A DNA stretch of 64,000 nt from assembly GCA_030533445.1 (NCBI GenBank), contig CM060076.1, positions 10,842,001-10,906,000 on the forward strand, written 5' to 3'. A program made the translations under genes and the position numbers. The stretch's first letter is position 1. Each line of letters starts with the position of its first letter. Positions 48,514 through 58,086 of the stretch are shown here, one piece after another. The stretch is from Cyprinodon diabolis (Eukaryota; Chordata; Actinopteri; Cyprinodontiformes; Cyprinodontidae). A model generated the notes under the pieces. It did no database searches and was not told the DNA's origin. It saw only the letters and a program-made list of their open reading frames with translations.

Positions 48514-49300
48514 AGAAAAACTTAAAGGAGGCACTATGGTCTGATAACAAGGTTTTTGCACTTAACAAGAAACATGAAGATGTAAACAGTTCCATTATAA
48601 ATATCTATTTTCTGATACTCAGGCATAAAAATGTTACGTAATAGTGCTTTAGTGGACCAGTTATTTAAATTAGCAGATATCAATCTTATTTTAAATGTAC
48701 AGCATCAATCAGATTCAGTGTTTGCAATACCACAATTGCACACTACAACATAGAAATCTCAAAAAATCTCAAAATTAAAGGATTAAGAGTAGTTTAAGCC
48801 CTACAATAAACCAATTGCTTTTTTATTACTCCACATCAAGTGCATTTTTTCTTTTCTTTTTTTTGACAGTTTATAGTTGAATCAATAGCCCTTTTTGCCA
48901 ATGTGCATGAACTTTCAGCATAGATTGCCACACAATTGACCCCAAACAGAATCAATCCACTTTTTTTGAGACTAAACAGCACAGCACTGATCCTATGTTG
49001 CTAACTTGACCGGCTTTTTATTGCCGGGTCTTGATCTAAAAAAGAACGAAAGTGAAGCTGCAGTGAGCAGAAGTTGAAAAGGAAAACATACCGTATATAT
49101 TTAACTGAAGAGAATGTGAAGCTGAAGTATACCAAAAAAAAAAAAAAAACAATGAAAGAAGAAAACCCAACAAAGACCAAAAGTATGTTAAAAAAAAAAA
49201 AACTTTTGACAAATAAAATTAGAATAATTTTGTTGTAAGAAAAAAAATGTCTACGAAGTGTATGAGAAGAAAAGAAAGGCCTCAGAAGAGGAAGATATAT
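46681..49300. other. Intergenic, nothing recognised
   Basis: No exon was identified. A (GT)n tract lies at 48459-48510. Poly-A and poly-T tracts are frequent. Frames at 47096-47382 and 47638-48056 have no recognisable domain. Confidence 0.45.
48459..48510. repeat. (GT)n microsatellite
   Basis: About 52 bp of GT dinucleotides. Confidence 0.98.
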
Positions 49301-49496
49301 CCCGGAATGCTTTGCCCGGAGAGCTCTCCTCACAAAGCATTATGGGATTTGCGGTCACAGCGGTCCGCTGTCGCTATAGGCGATCACTAGTGGACAGCGG
49401 CGACTAATAACTAAGATGGCGCAGGCACCGGGCGATGGATGAGTTGCATGACCAACTGGGAGAAAAAATCAATGATCATTTGTCCGAACAGTAAGT
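49301..49496 (+). promoter_or_regulatory. Promoter-like segment with possible first exon
   Basis: Two ZNF143/SBS-like sites are visible: CCCGGAATGCTTTGC at 49301-49315 and, on the minus strand, ACCGCAAATCCCATAATGC ending at 49355. AAGATGGCG, a YY1 core that often sits just after a transcription start, is at 49413-49421. An open stretch with ATG at 49435 runs to a good donor (ACAGTAAGT, GT at 49491). No downstream exon was found, so this could be a real 5' exon, a decayed gene or TE promoter. Confidence 0.35.
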
Positions 49497-49584
49497 TAAC
49501 TGAGTGTGCCATGAAGTCCATTATACAGTCCCCTCTCTATATAGTAATTGAGGGATTTAGGGGTTAGGATGGACATTCTGGCAC

Positions 49585-49792
49585 AGTAAGCTTGTATGAG
49601 CTATGAGAACAGCAACTTTTAAACATAGCGTGCACAAGGAGAAATGGGATTGTGCCTGTTCTCACACGTTTAATAGTCGTTCCCTCTCGGGAGCCGATAC
49701 AGGGTTGTGCATGTCCATTTTTTTTTTTTTTTTTGTGGAGAGGGCGGGTATATTAAAAAAATTGCAAAAATCCTCCACAATACCTTTAAGTT
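49585..49792 (+). repeat. 3' module shared with the MITE at 30185-30673
   Basis: TAAGCTTGTATGAGC, CAACTTTTAAACATAGCGTG, TCGGGAGCCGATACAGGGTT and AATCCTCCACAATACCTTTAA are colinear with 30478-30673. The left part of that MITE is not present here. Confidence 0.7.
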
Positions 49793-52700
49793 AAGTCAAT
49801 CACAGTTTCTCCCCAGATATAGCCAGCTCTCTTATTGTTATTTTGTGAAGCAAGTATAGCAATGAGAGCTGGATACGTCTGAGAGGCATCTGTGATTGGT
49901 TTAACTGGTTTTCAATGTACTCAGGGACAAGAAGGGTCACAGAGAAGGTTAATGGAGTAGGTAAAGCAAATAGACAATGCAATTTCAAAAAAGATTTGAA
50001 AATCAAAGATTAAGTAGAAATCGGAAATAGAATACAGTATTATCTATTTAAAGGTGTGGTTAGGAAATGTATTTATAATCAGATTTATGAATTTAGTTTT
50101 TAAAATCTTCAGTTAGATATAGGATTTGAAAATATGAATTCCAGTATACATTAATTGATTAACAAATTCAATTCATAATTCTTCTTTAATAATTCAATTT
50201 AAAATGTTTAATTCAAAAAAAAGGTTTTCAAACATGATTTCAATTTGCATGTTTTGAATGTAGAATTTGAAATGCCTGTTTTTCTTTTTCAGTGAATCTC
50301 TAGGTCCTCCATAAGTATTATTAGTTACATTTGGCTTCTAACCTTACCTCACGTGTTAAACAAGCAACCCTAACCGGCTCCCTTAAGAGGTTGGCAGACA
50401 AAGTTCTCTTGTTTGCTGTGTTGCTTTTCTGCAAATTGTGTTTGTTAGAAGGAACAGATGGGACACCAAAAAAACATATCATGGTTAAATAGAAAAAGCA
50501 TAATAATTTATGCAATAAAAGAAAAGACAAAAATTTGTAGAACAGTATAAACAGTTTTTTTTTTTTTTGCAATCAATTAATACAAATTGTAAATTATAGA
50601 GACCATGGTAATTCATTATCAGAGGTACGCCTATCAAACTGTTTTCATTTTCATCAAAATTTGAAGTGTTTTGGGGATACTATTTGTCAATGTCTCAGAT
50701 TTAAGAATGTTTCATTGGGGTTTCAGCCCCCTAGTTTCTGGGGTCTGGCCCCGGGGTTCTCATCTGCCCATCTCATGGGGGTCCTGGCATCCCTGTGTCT
50801 ACTCTCTCTGTGTCTCTTTACTCTATGGTGCCTTCTATATCTGGTGCTCCAGTCTCCCCAGTGTGAAGCCTGGGCTCTTCGGGGCGAGTCTGGGGCCACT
50901 CACACCTGCTATTGAGCATATCTTCCTGCAGAAGGAGCCTTGTAAACTGTATATAACAAGCACACTTATGCATATACACCACAGATGTTGGATCCAGGTG
51001 TTCACAGATACACATTTATGATTAATGCTAAGCTGTAGCTTCAACTATATATAGATCTGAAAAACATTGTTCATTCGTTTTGCTTTTGATACTTGTATAC
51101 ATGTTTTTACTGCGTGTCCAGGGTATACTCCCTCTTTTGTAGTAGTTGGTGTTTTTTTTTTTTCTAGTCTTCCCTCTGATGTCTTGCAAGTGTAGAAGAA
51201 GACCACTAGGAGTTATTATGTATTTTTTTCTCCTTTATTCTCTCACTTCCTCTCCATCCCCCTTCTCCCTTTCTCTCTCTTGCTCTGCCCTTCTCTCCCT
51301 TTCTCACCTCCCTTTCCGTCTCTGTGTGCATTGCCTTTTTTTTTCTCAAAGCCAATTCTGATAAAGTTGAATACTCAATTATCAGGTGAAAACTTATGGC
51401 AACAGCCATGATAGTCGACTTGTGAAAGCAAATCTATTGGGCTATTAGCCAACACCAGGATATCACATCTCATTGCTACTTTGGCAAACATGACACATAT
51501 ATATAAAAAAAATAATAATAATTTTTGCCTGCTTCTAAGGTTTCATTTAAGTTTAATTAACTCATAGCGTCCTAGATTTTTTGTTTAACATTGTAACAGT
51601 ATACATTAAAGCTCAGAAAGATCTAATCCTCACACAGTTTTTATATGTATTTTTATCACCCTTGGTAAAGATTAGTTTCATATACCTTTTAAATGTGGTA
51701 AAAATATCAACTTAAGCCATAACTTTATAATGCAGTTCATGAACTGTAAAGGTGAACAATTAAGCTAATATTATGTCAATAATTCAGTATCTATTAAAGA
51801 AAAAACTTATTTTTGTATTTATTTATATTTGGCTCAAAAGAAATATTCCTAAATAATATACAAAATATCCCGTTAAAAGCTGTCGTTTCATTTATGATAC
51901 AGGTTGCAATCTTTTTAAATTAGTTTTTTTTCTCGTGGCAGCAATGCAGTGTTTTTGAAAGGCACTTGTTGAATACTGAGTTTTATTTTGTTTAGCTTTA
52001 ATTTCTTATATAAAACTGAGAAATGAACTAAAATGGAAATGACAAATATCAAGATGTATTTCACAAGAAGAGTAAAACAACCAACATCTATGTGGGCATG
52101 ACTAAAACATTAGATGTTTCAGTCTGTGTAACTATTTTCAATCACAGCCGATGAAGACACAAAGCTTGTAGGAAATGCTTTGATGAATCACGGCATCAGC
52201 AACTTGTCACAGATCAAGCTTTAATCCTAAATTCTTCTTTTTAATCGCATTTGAAGCACAGAGAAAAGGAGGGCTCCTGCATTTTACTTCTGTATTGCTT
52301 TTAAACAAGTAATTATGTGTCATTATAATAAAAACTGAAGCTGACCCATGCTGCTGGAGCGTAGCGAACTGAATCCAGGTGGATCCAAGAAAACAACACA
52401 TGTGTGGTACTCTGAGGAAATCAGGGCTGCCTCGTACCTTTTTCAATTTTAAATATCCATTTTTCTCCAACCTCAGCCCCCAAATCCCATCAGAGCACAT
52501 CCGCATCCTGGCCAACCACCAGCCTGCTTCTGCCCACGTTGCACCCATGTTAAGCTAGAAATCAAAAATGTCTCCTCAGGACAATCAGTGTTATTTCTGG
52601 TGAGGAAATGTTCTGTTTGTGTGTGCTGTGCATGCACACGCAGCGGGGGTGGCTAGTGTGATTGAGAGGCTCCAAAAGAGAACTGTGTGTACTTATACAT

Positions 52701-53241
52701 GTATAGGCAACTGTGTTTGTGAGTTCCCCTACGTGCGTGCAGAAAAAGGGTCCAACTCTAAGGTACTTGTTCTTCTGCAGGGTTTTGTGATGTCATCCTC
52801 CCACCTATGCTATGTGTTTTCACACCAATGTGAGTCCACCTGCTCCTGCACTCTTTGTGAGGCAGTGTATGTGTGCAAACAGCGCCAACTGGGGGGTATT
52901 TTGAACTTCAGACGGTGCCTTTGCTTTTTCAAACATATGTTGAAAGAGCTTTCTGACGGTTTTTGCATCATACAAAGGAAAGGTGGGATTGCAAGGATCA
53001 CAGCGTTGGACGACTTTTGACAAGGAGCTTGTATGGTAATCCCCAGTCCCTTTGTTGCATGCAGACAAAAGAGAGTGGATATGAAATTGTATTCTTCAGA
53101 GGCAACACATTTTTCAGATTACCAAACTTAGTCTCACATGCATATAATAAATAAGTTTTAAAAAAATGCCGTGACTTTCTGAAGGTTGCTTTAGCTATAG
53201 AAACAAGAAACACTAAAATTAAATAAACTACAAAAGAATCC
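49793..53241. other. Intergenic, nothing firmly recognised
   Basis: 3.4 kb without a supported gene. A low-AT block at 50715-50935 and a minus-strand frame at 52548-52207 (113 codons) were considered, but neither shows a known domain or splice context. Confidence 0.45.
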
Positions 53242-53722
53242 TTAAAGCTACAGTGTGTAATAATTACAGGGATATACAGTCAGAAATGTAATATATTATA
53301 CATAACTATGTTATTTATCATCATCTACGAGCTCAGCCTCTTCACCTTAATATTTGCGTTGCCTTAGAATTCGTTATTTATAATTACATAGGAGCGGGTC
53401 TCGCAGCCATGGAGGCAGACATCTTTGCGCTACGGCAGCGCAGAGCCAACAAACTAGCGATTGCGAGATCGCCCATTACGCTCGAAAGAACTACGGCAAG
53501 TTGAGAGAGATGAACTGAGACGGTATCGAAATCTATACCCTAAACAGACTAATGAAATACTATCTGTAAAATTATCTATGTAAACAAACCTCATCACTTG
53601 AGAAGGTAGGTGATGCGGACGTCATGGAAGACGGAAGAAGCGGTGGGGGGGAGATGTTCATGTTGCTGCGGTCTGCAGTCTGGACGTTAGATGTCGCTGA
53701 AAATTACACACTGTAGCTTTAA
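53242..53722. mobile_element. TTAA-flanked MITE (AGCTACAGTGTGTAAT ends), copy 2
   Basis: It has the same 20-bp termini as the copy at 36155-36673, again starting and ending with TTAA. The centre differs: 53475-53535 replaces the corresponding central block, and about 36 bp near the right end are missing. Confidence 0.85.
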
Positions 53723-53734
53723 GGAATAAATCAT

Positions 53735-54960
53735 GACTGCCACCAACATTCTGGTCCCAAAGAAGCCTCAGATCACCTCATTTAATGACTACCTTCTTGT
53801 CTCAATGACTCCTATCATGATGAAGTGCTTCCAACAGCTGGTTAAAGAACACATCATCTCAAGACTCCCCCCAACATTCGACCTGTTCCAGTTCGCCTAC
53901 TGACGGAACCGTTCCACTGAGGACGCCATCTCCACTGCTCTTTACCTGAGCATAACACACCTGGAGGAGAAGAATGCCCATGTGCTGTTGCTTGACTTCA
54001 GCTCAGCTTTCAACACCCTCATCCCACAGCATCTGATAGGCAAACTGGAACAGCTGGGCTTCAATACACCCCTCAGCGATCTAAAATATATCTTCCTGAC
54101 AAACAGATCTCAGTCAGTCCGGGTTGGACATAACACCTCTGATGTCATCACCCTAAGCACAGGCTCCCCTCAGGGCTGCGTCCTGAGTCCCCTTCTGTTC
54201 ACTCTTATGACACAAGACTGCACCAATCCCATCGTGAAGTTTGCAGACGACACCACGGTGGTGGGCCTCATCAGAGACGAGAGAGCAGGTGGAGCAGTTG
54301 GTGGGCTGGTGCAAAGATAACAGCCTGATCCTGAACGTGAAGAGGACTAAGGGGATCATCGTTGACTTCAGGAAGAACAGGCCTAACCACGCTCCACTGC
54401 TAATCAACAGCTAAGCTGTAGAGGTGGTCAGCGGCACCAAATTCCTGGCGGTGCACATCACAGACTACTTCATCTGGACTGTAAACAACAACTCTCTGGT
54501 CAACAGGGCCCAGAAGTGCATGTACTTTTTGCGGTATGTATGTACTTTTGCACTTTTTCCTCTTCCCTCCAGTGAAGATATTTCATCCCAGCACTGTGTG
54601 TCACGAGCCCATAACATCATCAATGACGCCTCATACCCCCACCATGGACTGTTCTCCCTGCTGCCCTCTAGGAAGAGGCTTTGCAGCATTCAATGCAGGG
54701 GCAACAGATTCTGCAACAGTTTCTTCCCCACCGCCATCAGACTACTGAACTGTTAAAAAAAAATTCTAAATCATGTCACAGACTCTGCATAACACCAAAC
54801 TAAAAATACTGCATATTTGCACCGTATATATTGATGCTCTGAACTTCCATATCAACGCTTATTTTGCACCATGTTTACATTTGATCACTGCTGCACTTTG
54901 AAGAATGGAAATGTTCATTTACTGTATGGAAAACTGTACTGAATGGAATTTTGAACGGGG
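53735..54960 (+). mobile_element. Jockey-superfamily LINE, RT domain to 3' end, broken
   Basis: The order of reverse transcriptase blocks is clear: [47 protein letters not shown], then [10 protein letters not shown] (active-site FADD), and the C-terminal NIINDASYPHHGLFSLLPS and FFPTAIRLLN. An in-frame TGA at 53901 and at least one frameshift after the FADD motif disable it. It has the same family and 3' UTR as the minus-strand copy at 19545-20392. I would place it near Rex1/CR1, but the clade needs a tree. Confidence 0.8.
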
Positions 54961-55383
54961 TTTAGACTACTTTGATCCATTTGAACTTTTAGGATTAGCA
55001 AAACTATTATTTTCTTCTAGTGCCTTCAACATGTATTCTAGATCCAGTTCCTACCAAGTCATTTAAGGAGGTATTCCCTCTGATTTCCACCTCCATTTTG
55101 GATGTGATTAATTTATCCGTGTTACAGGGATATTTACCTCAGACTTTTAAGGTAGCTGTAAATAAATCTTTACTTAAGAAATGGTCTCTTGACCCAGATG
55201 AGTTGGTCAATTATAGACCTATATCCAAGCTTGCTTTGAGAAATAGTTTCCAAACAAATGTGTGTCCATTTACACCATAATGAACTTTTTGAAGAGCTTC
55301 TATCTTGTTTTAAAGCTCATCATAGCACTGAAGCAGCCCTGGTGAAAGTCAGTAATGCTATTCTCATGGCCTCAGATAATTAC

Positions 55384-55503
55384 TTTTTGTCATTACATTG
55401 TCACAAAGCAATGAAATTCACTCTCTGCATTTGACCCATCAAATGAGCCCACTGCTCCCCCAGCATTTGGGGAGCAGTGGGCTGCCATTGTGTAGCGCCC
55501 GGT
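55384..55503 (-). mobile_element. SINE fragment inside the LINE
   Basis: It contains TCTGCATTTGACCCATC and GGGGAGCAGTGGGCTGCCAT, shared in the same orientation with the fuller SINE at 55560-55784. The tRNA-derived head is missing. Confidence 0.6.
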
Positions 55504-55559
55504 AAACAGTGCTGCATTTGACACAGTTGATCACAATATTCTCTTAGAAAGACTTTTTT

Positions 55560-55784
55560 TATTTTATTTTATATACTCTAATAATCCCAGAGGAAAATTA
55601 CTTCTCTGCATTTAACCCATCCCCTTGGGGAGCAGTGGGCTGCCATTATGAGGCGCCCGGGGAGCAGTGTGAGGTTAAGGGTCTTGCTCAGGGAGCCAGA
55701 GTGGCAGTCTGTGGGAGTCGGGGATCGAACTCACAATCTCAGGATTCAAAGCCCTATGCCCTAACCACTAGGCTGCCACTCCCC
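55560..55784 (-). mobile_element. tRNA-derived SINE
   Basis: On the minus strand the tRNA-like head has GGCAGCCTAGTGGTTAGGGC (A box region) and GAGTTCGATCCC (B box, plus-strand 55721-55732). A GACTGCCACTCTGGCTCCCTG body and an AAATGCAGAGAAGTAATTTTCC and A/T-rich tail follow. Internal polymerase III promoter boxes are both present. It is inserted in the L2/CR1-like LINE. Confidence 0.7.
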
Positions 55785-56323
55785 TTAACTTGATCACTTT
55801 GTAGGAATTAAGCGAGCAGCACTAGGCTAGTTTAAGTCTTATTTATAAAACATATTTCCGTTTGTTCTTGTTAATAATACATTTTCCTCCTGCTCCAGGG
55901 TTACCTGTGGAGTATCACAGGGATCAGAGCAAGGGACAATTTTCTTTAATAAATATATGCTTCCAAATGGTACAATCACGCAGCATGGAATTGATTGCCA
56001 CTGTTATGCTGATGATACTCAGCTATATCTGTCAATAAATCCAAATAAAACATATCTAATACATAGACTACAGGTATGTCTTGAAGACCTAAAAGACTGG
56101 ACGACTATTAACTTTCTGCTTTTGAATGCAGACAAAACAGAAATTATTGTCTTTAAAAAATAAGCTGATTAGTCAGTCACTTCATTTGTATTGGACTAAT
56201 TTGATCTCAGGTAATAAAGTAAAAGATCTTGGTGTTATTTTTTTCTTGACCTGTCATTCAAATCCCATATCAAACAGGTTTCTAGAATTTCCGTCTTTCA
56301 TCTGCGGAATATTGTAAAGATTA

Positions 56324-56328
56324 GAAAT
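56324..56328. repeat. Target-site duplication GAAAT, left
   Basis: GAAAT directly before the 5' LTR. The same five bases follow the 3' LTR at 62139-62143. Confidence 0.9.
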
Positions 56329-57033
56329 TGTTGGGAGCTGGAGAAGTACCACCTTCCTCCAGCAGAGTCCGCCATGGATCCTCCTGAGCCGAGCCTCCTG
56401 CACAGCTGAAGCTCATCCCATCATCAGAGGATCCACAGTATTTAAGTTGTCTTCAGACCTTGCCTCAACGCCGTAGTGTTTTATCCAGTTGGTTAGCACC
56501 TAAGCCTAGAATCTCTGAGAACCTTTGTTGACTTTGAATCCAGACTGGATTCTAACCTTTGTCTCTGTCTTCCAGGAAACCTGTTTTTCTCCTGTGAAGC
56601 TCAGGAAGAGCTTAACCTGCCGAGCCTGCCCTCTGAGCCAAACCTGAAGTCTCTCTCTGGATTTTCCATGCAGCTCTGGACCAAGAGCTGGAAACTCAAA
56701 GCCAAGGTCAGCTCATTCTCAAGAAGTAAGACGCTGAAGCAGTTAACGGACTCTGCTGAACAAACTATCTCCGGACCCAACAGTTTCCCTCTCAAGGCTT
56801 TAACCAAGAACCCTCAAGGTACAAATCTGAAACTGTCTGAATCAAACTCCTCTGAGCAAACGCTAACTGAACTGTCTCCCACGCAGATTCCAGTGAACCA
56901 GTCCCCAGGCCTGAATCAGAACCAGTGGTTAAAACTGTGCTTGTGACAATAAACATTCTTAAACCTTTTACTTCTGTTTCCGTCTCCGTGGTGTTCTGCA
57001 TAACTGGGTCTCACTAGTGAACCCATCATGACA
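56329..57033 (+). repeat. 5' LTR (705 bp)
   Basis: It starts TGTTGGGAG and ends CCATCATGACA. A TATA-like TATTTAA lies at 56439-56445. The predicted RNA start is about 31 bp downstream, at GCCGTAGTGT (56470). A polyadenylation signal AATAAA lies at 56948-56953, implying an unusually long R region. A 92-codon open frame at 56668-56946 lies within R. Confidence 0.92.
56668..56946 (+). CDS. LTR-internal open reading frame (92 codons), uncertain
   Basis: It starts MQLWTKSWKLKAK and is polar, Ser/Lys/Gln-rich, with no known domain. It is identical in the 3' LTR at 61773-62051. It lies in the predicted transcribed leader, upstream of gag. It could be an upstream ORF, a spliced leader segment or chance. 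No function is proposed. Confidence 0.25.
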   Translation: MQLWTKSWKLKAKVSSFSRSKTLKQLTDSAEQTISGPNSFPLKALTKNPQGTNLKLSESNSSEQTLTELSPTQIPVNQSPGLNQNQWLKLCL

Positions 57034-58086
57034 GGACACTGCGGCCAAACACAAGGCCCAGCAGATCACTTCACTCGTCGATTGGAGGAGCAGGAGGCCC
57101 AACTCCATGGACACGCCCTGGCTCTTCGTGAGTTAAATACCCAAATTGAGATGCAAAACCAAGTGCTCCAAGGCTATGCTAACTACATGAACAGCGCTAG
57201 TGCCACGCCGGCACCACAACCATTTCCAGGTCCATTTCCACCTCCGAGGTCATCGGCAGTGACGTCATCCGAGTTCCGCCCAAGTCTACCTGAAAAATTC
57301 TCTGGTAATATGAAAGATTGCAAGGGATTTTTGTTTCAATGCCGTTTAATCTTTCAGAACTCTCCTGGCAGTTTTCCCACGGACTATAAAAAGATAACTT
57401 TCATTCTTTCCCAATTGACAGGAAGAGCCCTGGAATGGGCTCAGGCAAGGTTTGCCTCCGACGAAAGCCTCAGTTGTCAATACTCTGAGTTTATTTCAGA
57501 ATTTTCTCAGGTATTCAATCAAGAAACTGATCAAACCATTGACTCTCATGCTCTTTTCAACATTAAACAGGGAAATTCCTCTGTGGCGGAGTTCTCCATT
57601 AACTTCCAGGTTAAAGCGGCAGCTTCCGGATGGAACCAAAGCGCTTTAAAGGGGGCTTATTTTATGGCTTTGAATGAAAGCATCAAGGATGAACTAGCAA
57701 CCCTCGACGAACCTGCAACACTTGAAGAATTAATCCGTCTGACGATAAAATTGGACAACAGAATCCGAGCTAGAAACAACTCCAAGTCTAGAAATCTGGG
57801 TTCTTTTTCCTCTGCCCCTCCTTCTAATAATGTGACTGTTTTTTCTGCTTCCACAGAACAGTTGTCCAAACCAAGATCTAAAGTCCAGTCTCTCCCTTTG
57901 CCTGTTCTGGCCTCTCATTCCGGAGAGTTGGATGCCGAACCCATGCAGGTTGGTCATACCAGGCTCACTCCAGAGGAAAGACAAAGACGTTTTTTGAGCA
58001 AACTTTGCATCTACTGTGGTGAGAGTGGTCACTTCATCGCTTCATGTCCAGTTAAATCAAAAGCCTGGGCCCGCCAGAGGTTCTGA
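57028..58086 (+). CDS. gag: gag polyprotein of the Ty3/gypsy element
   Basis: A frame of 352 codons. Gag forms the virus-like particle and packages element RNA. Residues 17-50 look helical or coiled-coil, a Pro-rich linker follows at about 58-75, and 83-250 corresponds to the retrotransposon Gag capsid region ([11 protein letters not shown], then LEWAQARF and [10 protein letters not shown]). A CCHC zinc knuckle has Cys327, Cys330, His335 and Cys340. The first ATG (57028) is in the last six bases of the 5' LTR, so the primer-binding site is inside the frame. The next Met is residue 42, and the true start is uncertain. The end overlaps the pol frame (open from 58056) by about 30 nt in -1 register. 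The frame is intact. Confidence 0.88.
   Translation: MTGHCGQTQGPADHFTRRLEEQEAQLHGHALALRELNTQIEMQNQVLQGYANYMNSASATPAPQPFPGPFPPPRSSAVTSSEFRPSLPEKFSGNMKDCKGFLFQCRLIFQNSPGSFPTDYKKITFILSQLTGRALEWAQARFASDESLSCQYSEFISEFSQVFNQETDQTIDSHALFNIKQGNSSVAEFSINFQVKAAASGWNQSALKGAYFMALNESIKDELATLDEPATLEELIRLTIKLDNRIRARNNSKSRNLGSFSSAPPSNNVTVFSASTEQLSKPRSKVQSLPLPVLASHSGELDAEPMQVGHTRLTPEERQRRFLSKLCIYCGESGHFIASCPVKSKAWARQRF
57034..57047 (+). promoter_or_regulatory. Primer-binding site, self-priming type
   Basis: Two bases after the LTR, ACACTGCGGC (57036-57045) is the exact reverse complement of GCCGCAGTGT at 61575-61584 in the 3' LTR. The corresponding site in the 5' LTR has one C-to-T change that would still pair as G-U. 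That LTR site is where a TATA-directed RNA would begin. This matches the self-priming known for Tf1 of fission yeast and its relatives. The usual tRNA-type TGG start is absent. Confidence 0.7.

Larger units (their letters stand above)
54965..56328 (+). mobile_element. L2/CR1-like LINE, 5' part (broken by SINEs)
   Basis: Reverse transcriptase segments STCILDPVPTKSFKEVFPLI, then NYRPISKLA, then AAFDTVDHNILL-like sequence near 55510-55550, then YADDTQLYLSINPN at about 56008-56043. The frame is broken by stops, by two SINE-derived insertions and finally by the Ty3/gypsy insertion at 56329. The matching C-terminal part resumes at 62139. It is 5'-truncated and inactive. Confidence 0.75.

Noticed and set aside
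52207..52548. 113-codon minus-strand frame as a small gene
   Set aside because: No recognisable domain, no supporting splice or promoter context, and atypical length for chance is not shown.
56601..56807. Minus-strand 68-codon frame duplicated at 61706-61912
   Set aside because: It is duplicated only because it lies in the LTRs. It is antisense to the predicted transcript and has no domain.
58056..58086. Canonical -1 slippery heptamer in the gag/pol overlap
   Set aside because: GGGCCC and the A runs are not in the phase needed for a standard X XXY YYZ slip in the gag frame.
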